A DNA stretch of 64,000 nucleotides from Acidobacteriaceae bacterium (GCA_019240405.1 JAFAYL010000013.1:336542-400541), one strand, 5' to 3'; shown: positions 25,540-35,335, counted from the first letter of the stretch. A program made the numbers and translations. Notes: generated from the letters alone by a model not told the origin.

Positions 25540-26181
25540 TTAGCGGCGTACGATCAGCTCGCGAAGGTTATCGCGTGTCAGGAAGAATTTTACCGAGGAG
25601 GCGCCGTGAAAAAGACGTTCCAGAAGCCGGTTATGAAAGAAGTGGACATTCTGGTACGTGCCGCGGGGCGAAAGAAGCAGAGTCCTGTGATCCTGGATGC
25701 GGTAATTGTAAGTCGGCATGCGCGTGGCCTTCTCGTCAGCCCCAAAGAAGAAGAGCATTAGTCCACTGGGCCGCATAACTCGAAGCAATTGCGCGATGGC
25801 CTGGTCGAGCAAAGGCGAAGCAAGGAACTGGAAGGTATCCCAAACCAGCGCTCCATCAAACGATTCTTCAGCAAACGTGAGAGTCTGGTCAAGAAAGCGC
25901 TGGGCCTTACTCGCGGTCTTTTCGTTTTCGAGGAAGTCAGCGCCGAAGCACTGCTCCATTGTGCCTAAGATATCGTCGGTCGAGATCCGGTGGCCTAGGC
26001 CAGTAATGAAACTGACGTTTGCCTGACTCGCGCCAGACATATCGAGAATCGAGAGGCCATTCGATTTCTGCAAAACGCTTGAGAACTGGTCGAAGCCATT
26101 GCTGTAGCGAACGATCGGGGCAAGCGCCTTTTTCTCAAGCGATTTGCTCTCAGTTTCCCTGGTAGCGGCGCTGAATTTCAT
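25540..26181 (-). CDS. class I SAM-dependent methyltransferase-like protein
   Basis: A 213-residue protein with a Rossmann-type methyltransferase layout. Motif I is weak (LSILDMSGASQANVSFI). The acidic loop is ISTDDILGTM. Motif IV-V is FDGALVWDTFQFLASPLLDQ, followed by LLRVMRPSGLMLFFFG. Substrate unknown. The glycine-rich loop is degenerate (DMSGASQA rather than GxGxG), so SAM binding may be altered or lost. It lies 38 bases upstream of lysS on the same strand and may share its transcript. Confidence 0.75.
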   Translation of the reverse strand: MKFSAATRETESKSLEKKALAPIVRYSNGFDQFSSVLQKSNGLSILDMSGASQANVSFITGLGHRISTDDILGTMEQCFGADFLENEKTASKAQRFLDQTLTFAEESFDGALVWDTFQFLASPLLDQAIAQLLRVMRPSGLMLFFFGADEKATRMPTYNYRIQDHRTLLLSPRGTYQNVHFFHNRLLERLFHGASSVKFFLTRDNLRELIVRR

Positions 26182-26277
26182 AACCGGCTGGATCCCGTAC
26201 CCGATGACATAGCGGGTCGGACAGAAAGGGAAACGCTTGACTGCGAATGCCGCGGAGCAGCGCTCCCTTGCGCGTTT

Positions 26278-26853
26278 CTATTTCAGCGTGCTCGCCGCTC
26301 CGGAAGCTACGGCGGTGGCGGGCGCTGCCGGTTGACTTACTGGCGGAGCCGGAGGTGCCTGCGGAGGCTTAATGGGGGCCGCCTTCGAAATGTCAATGCT
26401 TCCCTTGAAGTAAGCGCCATCTTCGATGACCACACGGCTAGTCTTGATGTCTCCAACAAGCTTGGCTTCTTTCTTCAAATCGATCTTGTCCGCAGCTTCC
26501 ACATTGCCTTGAATAGATCCGTGAATCACGATTTCGCGAGCTTTCAAATTGCTTTGAACACGTGCGTTGGGACCAATGGTGAGGCGGTGCTCATGACATT
26601 CCACGGTTCCTTCGACCTCTCCATCGATGGTCAAATCCTCACGGGCGATAATCTGGCCCTTAACGGTTACATTTTTTCCCAGGGCGGCCGAGCCGCTTCG
26701 GACTGCAGCTCCCTCCGGCTCGAACGTTCTGGATGGTGTCGACATTGTACTAATTTCTCTCCTCGGTGGTTCTGCTCCAGACGTGCCTCCCGGCGTGACA
26801 GCGGGCCGCTCCGGCCTGGGCGGGAATTCATCTTCTTTGCGTTTACTCCACAT
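26278..26853 (-). CDS. bactofilin (polymer-forming cytoskeletal protein)
   Basis: From the ATG at 26853 (AGGAG about 10 bases upstream) the product has 191 residues. Residues ~60-145 form the DUF583 right-handed beta-helix with its repeating rungs (GQIIAREDLTIDGEVEGTVE, then LKAREIVIHGSIQGNVEA). The flanks are Pro/Ala-rich and disordered, especially the last 35 residues. Bactofilins polymerise without nucleotide into cytoplasmic or membrane-attached filaments that position cell-envelope enzymes. A longer frame from a TTG at 26880 is not preferred. The start region faces the GAF-domain gene, so the two are divergently transcribed. Confidence 0.95.
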   Translation of the reverse strand: MWSKRKEDEFPPRPERPAVTPGGTSGAEPPRREISTMSTPSRTFEPEGAAVRSGSAALGKNVTVKGQIIAREDLTIDGEVEGTVECHEHRLTIGPNARVQSNLKAREIVIHGSIQGNVEAADKIDLKKEAKLVGDIKTSRVVIEDGAYFKGSIDISKAAPIKPPQAPPAPPVSQPAAPATAVASGAASTLK

Positions 26854-26984
26854 GCGAAGGGGTCTCCTCGGAATGCTCAATTCATCGTACTACTACTGAT
26901 GAGTGTTCCAGCCTGCCGGGATATCTCTGTCCTGGAAGTTCAAAGACAAGTGCGGTCTGACGGGGCCTTCCAGGGTCTGTGATA

Positions 26985-27545
26985 ATGAGATCGGTGTCCC
27001 GCAATCGTGAGCTTGAGGCTCGCTTGGAGAGAGCCGAGCAGCAGCTTCGCCTGTTTCAGCGCGTGAGTCGCCTGATGACCCGTGATATTGACCTGGACGA
27101 CGTGCTGCATGAAATTGTCGATCTGGTGCAGGAGTTCCTGCAGTGCGACTCGTGCTTGGTTTATTTGGTCGAGGATGGTGAATTAGTGCTGACCGCCTCG
27201 AATGAGCCGACCCGAAAGAACATTGGAAAGGTACGGCTGCGATTGGACGAAGGCTTGACCGGATGGGTGGCGCGCGAGCGGCGACTGCTGGCAATTTCGC
27301 GTGAGGCATACAACGACCCGCGATTCAAGTACTTCAAAGATCTGCCTCAAGACACCTTTGAAGCGTTTCTTTCGGTCCCGATTATTTCTCAAGGCAAAGT
27401 GGTCGGCGTAATTAATGTCCAGCACCGGCAAGCCTACACTCACTCGGGCAGTGATATGGAGATGCTGGGCACGCTCGGGGAGCAGATTGGTTGTCTCTTG
27501 GTGCTTTCCGCCCAAAAGAGCGCCGCGCCGTCAAGCCTGGGTTAG
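26985..27545 (+). CDS. GAF domain protein
   Basis: After an N-terminal coiled-coil (ELEARLERAEQQLRLFQRV) a single GAF domain spans ~30-170 (LVYLVEDGELVLTASNEPT, LRLDEGLTGWVARERRLLAI, VPIISQGKVVGVINVQHRQ). No output domain follows. GAF modules bind small molecules or sense redox state, and stand-alone ones usually act by protein contacts. The ATG at 26985 sits after AGGG; GTG 26979 is an alternative. The gene ends inside the tail of the aminotransferase gene on the other strand (15-base overlap). Confidence 0.9.
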   Translation: MRSVSRNRELEARLERAEQQLRLFQRVSRLMTRDIDLDDVLHEIVDLVQEFLQCDSCLVYLVEDGELVLTASNEPTRKNIGKVRLRLDEGLTGWVARERRLLAISREAYNDPRFKYFKDLPQDTFEAFLSVPIISQGKVVGVINVQHRQAYTHSGSDMEMLGTLGEQIGCLLVLSAQKSAAPSSLG

Positions 27546-28406
27546 CTGAGCCGAGCTTCGTTCGGCAATATAAGCTCCGCGATAATCCAAGAACGCTTGT
27601 TGAAGTTCGCTGAAGATCTCTCGATTCTGAGCAAGTGGTTCGCCGTCGATTGAAAGTACCGGAAGTAAGTCGCGGGTCGTAGAAGTCATAAAGACCTGAT
27701 CGCTCCACTCTAAGTCAGACGGTGTAAGTTCGCGTCTTGCGATCGTAATTCCTGGGACTTGAATCTCATCAAGTAAGATTGCGCGAGTAACGCCTGCCAA
27801 ACAGCCGGACGATTCGACTGGGGGCGTCAAGACCTGATCATCCTGAATGATGAACACGTTTGCGGAGGTGCATTCACTGACTTGACCTTCTTCATTGAGC
27901 AATAGAACCTCGTCCAAACCGCGCTGGTGAGCTTCTTCATACCAAGTGAGGTTTTGACCCCATGAAGTGAATTTTGTTCCAGAAAATGGGGATGCGCCGT
28001 GCCTACCGTTGGAGACGTAGCCGAGTCTCACTCCGTCGCCCCAATCTGAAAGATCCGCGGTGAAGGCGATGAGATCGGATTCGAGCGCGATGCGCGGGCC
28101 TTCAAATAGCCCCCCCTTATTTCGAATTACGGCGACTCTTAATGTGGCATTTTGCGCGGAGTTGGCCTGCACCAGGCGTAAGAGCGCTTTTTCGAGATCG
28201 GTTTTAGATAGATCGAACGGCACATGCATTCGAGCAGCATCGCGCGTGATTCTTTCATAGTGCCTCTCGAACGCGAACAAGACTCCTTCACATACCCTGA
28301 TGGTGGTGAAGACTCCCCAACCATTAAGAAATCCGACTTGGCCTGGAGACAGTAAGGGTGTGCTGGTGTCCCGGATGTCGAAATTGTGAAGCAAGTACGG
28401 ATGCAC
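27531..28406 (-). CDS. class IV aminotransferase (branched-chain / D-amino acid / aminodeoxychorismate lyase family)
   Basis: This 291-residue fold-type IV PLP enzyme carries GWGVFTTIRVCEGVLFAFERH near the N terminus, the PLP-lysine region GTKFTSWGQNLTWYEEA and the family element LDEVLLLNEEGQVSECTSAN, followed by NVFII. The family covers branched-chain aminotransferase, D-alanine aminotransferase and aminodeoxychorismate lyase, and sequence reading alone does not choose. The start GTG shares one base with the rdgB stop (TAGTG), so it is translationally coupled to rdgB and rph. No ilv or pab genes are nearby to narrow the role. Confidence 0.9.
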   Translation of the reverse strand: MHPYLLHNFDIRDTSTPLLSPGQVGFLNGWGVFTTIRVCEGVLFAFERHYERITRDAARMHVPFDLSKTDLEKALLRLVQANSAQNATLRVAVIRNKGGLFEGPRIALESDLIAFTADLSDWGDGVRLGYVSNGRHGASPFSGTKFTSWGQNLTWYEEAHQRGLDEVLLLNEEGQVSECTSANVFIIQDDQVLTPPVESSGCLAGVTRAILLDEIQVPGITIARRELTPSDLEWSDQVFMTSTTRDLLPVLSIDGEPLAQNREIFSELQQAFLDYRGAYIAERSSAQLTQA

Positions 28407-29032
28407 TATTCGATCTTATCGGAGATCGCAGTGTTTTCGTGGTGCAGCTCTGCGAGGTAAGCAAATAGTTTGCGAAAGGCATTTCCCCGGTGACTAACGG
28501 CGAACTTTTCGTCGAGCGTCAGCTCCGCAAACGTGCAGTTCAACGGAGGATAAAAGAACAGAGGATCGTATCCGAATCCGCAATCACCCCGAGGAGCATT
28601 CAGGATTCTGCCTTCTGCAACGCCGCGAAACGTGGTCAGGACATGACCAGCACGCGCTAACGCCAGCACACAAACGAAACGAGCGCGGCGATCCGCCACA
28701 TTTTGGAGATTCCGCAAGAGTAACTCATTGTTGGCCGCATCCGTGGCGTTCGGGCCGGCGTACCTTGCGGAGTAAACGCCAGGAGCCTCACGAAGCGCCG
28801 CAACCTCGAGCCCCGAATCGTCGGCGATCGTAAGCTCTCGCGTGAAGCGCGAATAATAAACGGCCTTCGTAAAGGCATTCTCTTCAAAAGTCGCACCCTC
28901 CTCCGAAGGAGTTGGAATTGTTTGTAGCCGTGGAAGCGGTTCGAGAACGAGTTCCCGCAAGCCTGATTCCTGCCCGGCCAGAACAAATTCGCGCAGCTTG
29001 CCTGGATTAGTCGAGCAAGCGTACACGATCAT
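28406..29032 (-). CDS. rdgB: RdgB/HAM1 non-canonical purine NTP pyrophosphatase
   Basis: A 208-residue housekeeping enzyme that hydrolyses ITP, dITP and XTP to the monophosphates, keeping damaged purines out of nucleic acids. Key elements are the N-terminal [10 protein letters not shown] loop, [14 protein letters not shown], the catalytic [14 protein letters not shown], and [11 protein letters not shown], with [10 protein letters not shown] at the C terminus. It overlaps the RNase PH gene by 4 bases (ATGA), the pairing seen in many bacteria, where rph and rdgB are adjacent. Confidence 0.96.
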   Translation of the reverse strand: MIVYACSTNPGKLREFVLAGQESGLRELVLEPLPRLQTIPTPSEEGATFEENAFTKAVYYSRFTRELTIADDSGLEVAALREAPGVYSARYAGPNATDAANNELLLRNLQNVADRRARFVCVLALARAGHVLTTFRGVAEGRILNAPRGDCGFGYDPLFFYPPLNCTFAELTLDEKFAVSHRGNAFRKLFAYLAELHHENTAISDKIE

Positions 29033-29757
29033 GCCGCCGGGCGATCGGAGAGGATCTGTTGCTGAAGCGAGAGCAAGTCCCGAATGCCCTTCCGGGCCAG
29101 TTCAAGCAGATCTGACATCTGCGAATCGTGAAATGGCGTACGCTCTGCAGTTGCCTGGATCTCGACAAACCGGTTCGAGCCGGTCATGACAACATTCATA
29201 TCGACATCGGCTCGCGAGTCTTCCTCATAAGATAGATCGAGCATGGATATTCCGCCGACGACTCCCGCGCTCGTGGCCGCGATGGAATCTATGAGCGGGT
29301 TTCTGGAAACGACCTTGAATCTGACGAGAGTTCCGAGCGCGATCGCGAGCGCAACATAAGCTCCTGTGATAGCGGCTGTTCGCGTCCCGCCGTCCGCCTG
29401 AAGAACGTCACAATCGACGATCACACTTCTTTCGCCCAGCGCCGTCAATTCGACAATCGCTCTCAGCGAGCGGCCGATTAGGCGCTGAATTTCGTGCGTT
29501 CGGCCAGATGGCTTGCCTTTACTCACTTCGCGCGGAGTGCGAGTAACGGTGGAGCGTGGCAGCATTGAGTATTCGGCTGTGACCCAACCCTTCCCAGTGC
29601 CGCGGATGAACGCCGGAACGGTATCTTCAACAGTCGCAGTACACAGGACGCGAGTGTTGCCAAGTTCGATCAGGGCCGAACCTTCTGCTGTCATCAGGTA
29701 ATCGGGCGTGATGCGAACGGCGCGGAGCTGGTCGGCGAGTCTGCCATCAGTTCGCAT
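29029..29757 (-). CDS. rph: ribonuclease PH
   Basis: This phosphorolytic 3'-5' exoribonuclease trims tRNA 3' ends. I start it at ATG 29757, giving 242 residues that begin [16 protein letters not shown], the standard family N terminus. Further markers are [47 protein letters not shown], and [21 protein letters not shown] longer frame from 29790 adds 11 unlikely residues. It starts 7 bases after the stop of a 49-residue membrane protein gene and lacks its own clear ribosome-binding site, which suggests coupling. Confidence 0.97.
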   Translation of the reverse strand: MRTDGRLADQLRAVRITPDYLMTAEGSALIELGNTRVLCTATVEDTVPAFIRGTGKGWVTAEYSMLPRSTVTRTPREVSKGKPSGRTHEIQRLIGRSLRAIVELTALGERSVIVDCDVLQADGGTRTAAITGAYVALAIALGTLVRFKVVSRNPLIDSIAATSAGVVGGISMLDLSYEEDSRADVDMNVVMTGSNRFVEIQATAERTPFHDSQMSDLLELARKGIRDLLSLQQQILSDRPAA

Positions 29758-29764
29758 CTTAGAC

Positions 29765-29914
29765 TCAGCCCGTTGTGCGGAGCGAAGCAAAAAAGAAGAA
29801 GCCGGCGATTGCGAGCACGATAACCAGCAGGATCAAGCAGGGAATTGCTCCCTGACGCGGCAGGGGAGAAGCTTTCTCAGAGGTTGTCTTCTTCTTGATT
29901 TTGGGTCCAGCCAT
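29765..29914 (-). CDS. 49-residue single-pass membrane protein in the rph operon
   Basis: From ATG 29914-29912 to TGA at 29765 this short frame encodes [14 protein letters not shown] followed by a Pro/Arg linker, then one strongly hydrophobic segment (residues ~25-43, [17 protein letters not shown]) and a short tail ending SLRTTG. The positively charged N terminus predicts a cytoplasmic start with a C-terminal membrane anchor. It is directly upstream of rph with 7 bases between. I know no family name, although short basic-plus-TM proteins at this place seem typical of the lineage. No strong ribosome-binding site was seen. Confidence 0.6.
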   Translation of the reverse strand: MAGPKIKKKTTSEKASPLPRQGAIPCLILLVIVLAIAGFFFFASLRTTG

Positions 29915-29990
29915 TCAGTGGTTCAGACGCCATGACGCGCGCAGCCGGAATGGTTCTCGCTGAACGCTGCCGCTCTACCCAGTTACGTTC

Positions 29991-30467
29991 CTATTTCTTG
30001 AACAGGCTATCAAAGGCGGCCCGGGCATCGTTCGGGTTACGCGGAGCCGGAGTGGATCCGTTCTCGTTAACTTTTCCGAAAGCGGCGGAAGGTAGCGCGT
30101 CCCGAGCAACTGTTACGCGCGGGGTGAAGAGCTCACAGGAGTTTGCCTGGTCCTTCACCGGGATCCGAGCCACAACAGCTTTTGTGCACTGAAACCGGGC
30201 AGAGGGATCGAAGTTGACGCATTGCTTGCAACAGTGAAGATGCGCGTGGCATTTAGGACACTGGCCATTGAAATTGATTCCGCCAGCCAGCGTGACGCCG
30301 CAATTGAAGCACCGCGAGGCAATTACGTTTTCGACCAATCGCGGGAGTCGCGGCCCGGTTACCTCTACAGGGGCTTTGGGACCGGGCGGCCGGCGCCGTT
30401 CAGAAGGCGCTGATCCTCGATCAGAATCCTGATAACCACGTTGTCTATATTTACGATCTCCGTCCAT
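29991..30467 (-). CDS. zinc-ribbon protein of unknown function
   Basis: This 158-residue soluble protein has a disordered, Arg/Pro-rich first 40 residues. A cysteine-rich core follows: CFNCGVTLAGGINFNGQCPK, then CHAHLHCCKQCVNFDPSARF, then a further Cys at FQCTK and at SCELF. Two CxxC knuckles plus the CCKQC run make a zinc- or iron-binding ribbon nearly certain. The start is supported by AGGAG about 10 bases upstream. It may be the first gene of the rph-rdgB cluster. The function is unknown; a nucleic-acid- or protein-binding adaptor is a plausible but unsupported guess. Confidence 0.8.
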   Translation of the reverse strand: MDGDRKYRQRGYQDSDRGSAPSERRRPPGPKAPVEVTGPRLPRLVENVIASRCFNCGVTLAGGINFNGQCPKCHAHLHCCKQCVNFDPSARFQCTKAVVARIPVKDQANSCELFTPRVTVARDALPSAAFGKVNENGSTPAPRNPNDARAAFDSLFKK

Positions 30468-30782
30468 GCTTGACGGGCTCCTTGAAGCATCCGTGAGGAT
30501 GCAAAAACAAATTTCTGCGACCGGTTGCCCGGCTGAAACGAGAGGGCATACTTCTCCCTCGGTGATCTAACACAGTGCAGCGTCCATTACTTTGGAAAGC
30601 TTTTGCTTTAGAAAAATACCAGCGGCTGCTTTACAAAATTTCCCGGCGGTGCTGGAAATCTCCTTTGAGATTGTGGGGCCCGAATCGGAAGGACTTAGTC
30701 AGCAGATCCCCGCCCGCACCTGATTAGTATGTACCACGAATTCAAGCAATATGCTAGTGGCTAATGTCAGATTATAACATTC
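30468..30782. other. 315-base intergenic region between zinc-ribbon gene and glgP
   Basis: Both flanking genes are on the minus strand, so this holds the end of glgP's transcript and the leader of the zinc-ribbon gene. I find no open frame worth calling and no tRNA or rRNA. A small hairpin lies at 30487-30502. The part next to glgP is AT-rich, but I cannot point to a T-run terminator. Confidence 0.5.
30487..30502 (-). promoter_or_regulatory. small hairpin in the leader of the zinc-ribbon gene
   Basis: A perfect 6-bp stem GCATCC/GGATGC closes a 4-base loop (TCAC on the transcribed strand, GTGA on the other). It lies about 20 bases before the zinc-ribbon start codon and directly before its AGGAG, with a T-rich tract upstream. 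It could influence ribosome access. The arrangement is the wrong way round for a terminator of either strand. Confidence 0.35.
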
Positions 30783-33341
30783 TTAATTTCCGTCAGAAAC
30801 CCATTTAAGTAGGGCATTACAGGGGCGCGTGACCGGGTCGTCAAAATGGTTGGGGCTGATCCGCACGGAATAGCCTACGCGGCCTGACTCTTGGACAGTA
30901 AATTCATTGGCGAAGGTAACTGCGCTTCCGCGCTCCTCAATGGGTACGAGGGTCAAGGTGTGGGTGCCCTGAAGCTCGCCATTGGGGCCGACGTGCCCAA
31001 TGACAGCTTCCACCCGGACATCAGATGGTTTTAGACCCGCGAGGTCGACAGTTGCTCGAAGCGGCACAGTCGAGCCGCTCATTACCTGATCGCCTGGACC
31101 GTCACCTAAATCCACGAACCTTATAAGGTGCCAAGCTTGGTTCATTCGGGTATCCCAAACGGCTCTTTCGCGTGCCGCTTCAAAATTGTTCGCAGAGAAG
31201 CTGGTCCACAGCTCGTGCGCGGGCTGATAGAGCCGGGACATGTACTCGGCAACCATGCGCCCGCAACTGAACCGGGGAGTAATGTTGGCAAGACACGTCT
31301 TCATCCGGCTCACCCATTCGACTGGGATTTCTTGCTCCGAGTGCCGGTAAAAGAGAGGAAGGATCTCATTTTCGAGGGTGGAATAAATCGTGCTGGCGTG
31401 AATCTCGGCTTGATCTTCTGCATACGGAATTCGGTCCCCGATGGCCCAGCCGCCGGAACGATCGTAGCCTTCGTCAAACCAGCCGTCGAGCACGCTGAGA
31501 TTTAACACGCCGTTCATCGAGGCTTTCATTCCGCTGGTTCCACACGCCTCCTCGCCTCGGCGCGGCGTGTTGAGCCATAGATCGACGCCTTGAACCATTT
31601 CGCGGGCCACCTGAATGCTGTAGTCCTCCACGAAGATCAGGCGCTTTGTCAGTTCAGGATCACGCGAAAGACCGACGATTTCGCGGATCAGCGTTTTCCC
31701 CGGGTGATCTTTTGGGTGAGCCTTGCCGGCAATCACGATTTGAACCGGCATGTCCGGATTGTTGATGATCTTCTTCAGGCGATTGACGTCGCGGAATAGA
31801 AGCGTGGCGCGTTTGTAAGTCGCAAACCGGCGGGCGAACCCAATTGTGAAGACATCCGGGTCCAGAACTTCCGAGAGCCGCCGCACCTCGGAAGCCGACG
31901 CTTTCCGATGCAATGCTGATTCGACAGCGCGCTCGCGGACGAAAGTTACCATGCGGCGCTTGCGCTTACGGTGCATTTCCCACAATTCCTGGCTGGGAAT
32001 CTCGTAAATTAACTCCCACATCTTGGTGTCTTCAACACGCTCGCGCCAATCAGGCTGTAGGTATTGGTCGTAAAGCGTGGCCAGATCGCCGTTGATCCAG
32101 GTGGGCGGATGAACGCCGTTGGTTATCGCGATAATCGGAACCTCATGCACGGGCAGACGCGGCCAGAGATCCTGGAACATCTCTCTCGACACGGTCGTGT
32201 GCAACGCGCTCACGCCATTGCGATAGGCCGATGTTTTCAAGGCCAGAACTGCCATTGAAAATCGTTCGGCGGCATCCTGCAGATTTCTGCGCCCCAACGC
32301 CAGAAGCTTTTCGAACGGTATGCCGGCTTGCTCGCAGTAATGGCCGAAGTATTCGTAAACAAGACCGGAATCGAATAGATCGATTCCCGCGGGAACGGCA
32401 GTATGCGTGGTGAATACATTGCTCACGCGCGTGGCTTCGAGCGCCTGGTCGAAGGTGAGACCGTTCTCTTGCATCAACACGCGGATGCGCTCAATAGCGA
32501 GGAATGCCGAATGCCCTTCGTTCATGTGGTGGACGGTGGGACGGATGCCAAGTTTCTTGAGAGCCCGGAGACCGCCGAGAGCGAGCACAATTTCCTGACA
32601 GATGCGTTTGTGAAAATCGCCGCCATACAACTGGTCGGTGATCTCCCGGTATTCAGGAATCCGATTTTGCGGGATGTTGCTATCCAGCAAAAACAGTTTC
32701 ACGCGGCCAACGTCGATGTACCAAACTTTCAAGAAAACTTCCGCTTTCGGCAGCACAACACTTACAATGACTTCCTGGCCTTTTTCATCGAGGCAGGGCC
32801 GCACAGGCAAAGTGTAGAAATCGTTCAGCGGAGTGGTTTCCTGCTGCCAGCCATCCGGGTTGAGAAACTGTTTGAGATAGCCACGCTGATAGAGGAGACC
32901 CACGCCCGTAAGAGAGAAATCAGAATCGCTCGCGGCCTTCAGATGATCGCCAGAAAGTATTCCCAAGCCGCCGGAATAGATTTGCATGCAGTCGAGAAGC
33001 CCGTACTCCATCGAAAAGTATGCGACTTGCGGACTGCCTTCCGTGGGAGCGCCTGCCTGCAAATAGCTATCGTGACGCTCACACGCGCGCCGATACAGAA
33101 GCAGGAAGCGTGGATCGGCAGCGGCTCTGTCCAGCGTCGGCTGTGGAATACGCCCAAGCAACTGAATCGGATTGTGATTGAATTCCTTCCACAAACTGGG
33201 TTCCAGACGGCGGAATAGGGAGCGGATCAAGTGATCCCAGCTCCAAAGCAGGTTATAGCCGAGCTCTGACAGCCGGCCAAGCGCAGGTGGAAGCGCTGGG
33301 CGAACCAGGAACTCCTTTAACGGCTGAATCTGATACGGCAT
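30783..33341 (-). CDS. glgP: alpha-glucan phosphorylase, short bacterial type
   Basis: This 852-residue enzyme releases glucose-1-phosphate from glycogen or maltodextrin with PLP. The N-terminal DUF3417 region (LGRLSELGYNLLWSWDHL) identifies the short, non-classical clade. The catalytic part has VAYFSMEYGLLDCMQIYSGG, LGILSGDHLKAASD, GYLKQFLNPDGWQQE, NEGHSAFLAIERI, IGFARRFATYKRATL, and the PLP-binding region EACGTSGMKASMNGVLNLS. A C-terminal ~100-residue beta domain follows. It stands alone, without glgA/B/C neighbours. It begins with ATG after a 260-base upstream intergenic region shared with the divergent surface-protein gene. Confidence 0.97.
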   Translation of the reverse strand: MPYQIQPLKEFLVRPALPPALGRLSELGYNLLWSWDHLIRSLFRRLEPSLWKEFNHNPIQLLGRIPQPTLDRAAADPRFLLLYRRACERHDSYLQAGAPTEGSPQVAYFSMEYGLLDCMQIYSGGLGILSGDHLKAASDSDFSLTGVGLLYQRGYLKQFLNPDGWQQETTPLNDFYTLPVRPCLDEKGQEVIVSVVLPKAEVFLKVWYIDVGRVKLFLLDSNIPQNRIPEYREITDQLYGGDFHKRICQEIVLALGGLRALKKLGIRPTVHHMNEGHSAFLAIERIRVLMQENGLTFDQALEATRVSNVFTTHTAVPAGIDLFDSGLVYEYFGHYCEQAGIPFEKLLALGRRNLQDAAERFSMAVLALKTSAYRNGVSALHTTVSREMFQDLWPRLPVHEVPIIAITNGVHPPTWINGDLATLYDQYLQPDWRERVEDTKMWELIYEIPSQELWEMHRKRKRRMVTFVRERAVESALHRKASASEVRRLSEVLDPDVFTIGFARRFATYKRATLLFRDVNRLKKIINNPDMPVQIVIAGKAHPKDHPGKTLIREIVGLSRDPELTKRLIFVEDYSIQVAREMVQGVDLWLNTPRRGEEACGTSGMKASMNGVLNLSVLDGWFDEGYDRSGGWAIGDRIPYAEDQAEIHASTIYSTLENEILPLFYRHSEQEIPVEWVSRMKTCLANITPRFSCGRMVAEYMSRLYQPAHELWTSFSANNFEAARERAVWDTRMNQAWHLIRFVDLGDGPGDQVMSGSTVPLRATVDLAGLKPSDVRVEAVIGHVGPNGELQGTHTLTLVPIEERGSAVTFANEFTVQESGRVGYSVRISPNHFDDPVTRPCNALLKWVSDGN

Positions 33342-33538
33342 TTCAGGCTAGATAAAGATAGTGCGAAAACGCTTACAACGATAGCAGAATTTCGGAGTAT
33401 TGTTTGTTAAGAATCTTTCCACAAGCTGCGGGTATCGCTCGTGTCTACGCATATTCTCGCGCGCCACGGCCTGCAAAAACTGGCATATACTGTAACCCAA
33501 GCGTACAGCGGGGATTGGGGCTGAAGAAAATCTAGACA

Positions 33539-33554
33539 CTCGTGGGCTCACGAG
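33539..33554 (+). promoter_or_regulatory. inverted repeat before the tail-fibre-like tandem genes
   Basis: CTCGTG GGCT CACGAG forms a perfect 6-bp stem with a 4-base loop about 50 bases before the first tandem gene. It lies in the probable 5' leader or promoter region and may be an operator or a leader hairpin. No T-run follows. Confidence 0.35.
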
Positions 33555-33603
33555 CGTGCGACAATCTGCGGCATTTCGGCTGCAGACGCAGAAGGAGGCT
33601 CAC

Positions 33604-35308
33604 ATGAAATCGAGAGTTTGGATCGCCACACTCTGCCTTTTGGCAGGGTTTACGCTTCACGCTCAAACCACGGTCACGACCACCGGCGGGACGGCCAATA
33701 CGGTCGCCAAATACTCCGGCTCATCGACCATCGTCAATTCACTGCTGTTTGATAACGGCTCGAGCGTGGCGCTCGGCACCACGAGCCCTACAGCTACGTT
33801 CCAGATCGCGAACCCGGAAACAGCTTCCAAACCCGGGCTGCTGCTGAGCGGTTCGTGGTTCACGGGCGGCACCGCGAGCACGAATCTGCCGGAATTGCTG
33901 ATTCAGCCGGCGGGAACGACGTCGAACTACTGGTCAACGAGCGGCACGGCGCTGGGCATCAACGCTTCAACCGGATTCAAAGGCTACTTCATTGTTACGC
34001 AGCTAAATGGGGTCCCTCAGTTCAATGTCACGAGCACGGGCGGAGTGAGTGCGAACTATATCGCAAATCCTGTCTCGCTGAACTACGTCGAGCTGGCGAT
34101 GGGCACGACCGGCGCGGTCATGAGCCGCAATATCGCGGACTCGCATCCCGCTCTGATTGTGAATCAGCAGAATGCCGGCTCCACCGGGCGACATTCTCGA
34201 TCTGAAGAACAACTCGTCTACGGTTATGGTGGTGCAGCATGGCGGCAATGTGGGCATCGGCACCACTTCGCCATCCTCGCTGCTGACCGTAGCGGGTTCG
34301 ATTCAATCGACCAGCGGCGGGTTCACATTTCCTGATAGCTCTGTCCAGACCACGGCTGCGGTGAGCGGTCTCAGTTCGGTAAGCCATGACGGCACGCTCA
34401 CCCGGGCCGGAACGGGCGCATCGCCGCTCGGGATTGCCGTTCCTCTGACACTCACAAGTAACGTAGTGACCCTGACCGTCGCCAGCGGGGGTGACGGAGA
34501 TGACGCCCTCACGGCTCAGGGCGGCTATAGCGGCCCCGGAATTCTGGCATCCGGCGGCAACACCGACGGCACATATAGCGGCGGCTTCGGCGGCCAATTT
34601 TCCGGCGGGATTGGGAGCGACTCCACCTTTGGCGGGTCGGGCGCTCAAGCGCAGGGTGGCAACGGATATGACGGCGGCGATGGCATTGAGGCCTACGGCG
34701 GAACCGCCCTCGTAACCAGTGGTGGCTATGGCATTTATGCCCGAGGTGGCCAAAACTTCGCGGTTGGAACGAATGCCCCGGCCGGCTATTTCGATGGCGA
34801 CGTGTACGTCGCCGGAAATCTGTCTAAAGGCGGAGGTTCGTTCAAGATTGACCATCCGCTCGATCCGGCGAATAAGTATCTGTACCACTCGTTCGTCGAG
34901 TCGCCGGACATGAAGAATATTTACGACGGGAACGTCATCACCGATGGAAGCGGTTTGGCGATCGTAACGCTCCCGGACTGGTTCGAAGCGCTCAATCGCG
35001 ACTTCCGTTACCAGCTGACCACAGTTGGCCAACCCGCTCAGGCTTGGATCGCCTCCAAGATCGCCGGAAATCAGTTCACCATCCGAACCGATAAGCCGAA
35101 TGTCGAAGTCTCGTGGCAGGTGACCGGCATACGGCAGGACGCGTGGGCCAATGCGCACCGCATCCCGGTCGAAGAAGAGAAATCCGAGAAGGACCGCGGC
35201 TATTACTTACATCCGGAACTGTACAATGAGCCGCCCGAGCGCTCCGTGCTCTCAGCGGAGCGCCCGGATCTGATGCGCAAGCGTCAGGAGCGGCGCAATC
35301 CACGATAG
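33604..35308 (+). pseudogene. tail-fibre/surface-like secreted protein, broken by a +1 frameshift
   Basis: The gene starts at ATG 33604 after AGAAGGAG and encodes a signal peptide (IATLCLLAGFTLHAQ), collagen-like or head-repeat sequence (GGNVGIGTTSPSSLLTVAGS), a Gly-rich stretch and a conserved C-terminal domain (SFKIDHPLDPANKYLYHSF, SPDMKNIYDGNVITDG, QVTGIRQDAWANAHRIPVEE). The frame is lost at ~34181-34191: the code reads CCACCGGGCGAC where the adjacent paralogue has one base fewer. Removing one base gives exactly 567 codons, the length of the paralogue. Either the copy is recently inactivated or the base is a sequencing error. Confidence 0.85.
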
Positions 35309-35335
35309 CGTTTCCACTGGCAGAAAGGAGCTCAC

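Noticed and set aside
32403..33218. 271-codon plus-strand frame inside glgP
   Set aside because: It is fully antisense to the well-supported phosphorylase gene and its composition matches no family.
34118..35158. 346-codon minus-strand frame over the first tandem surface gene
   Set aside because: It is antisense to coding sequence conserved between two paralogues. Its Arg/Gly-rich composition looks like a shadow.
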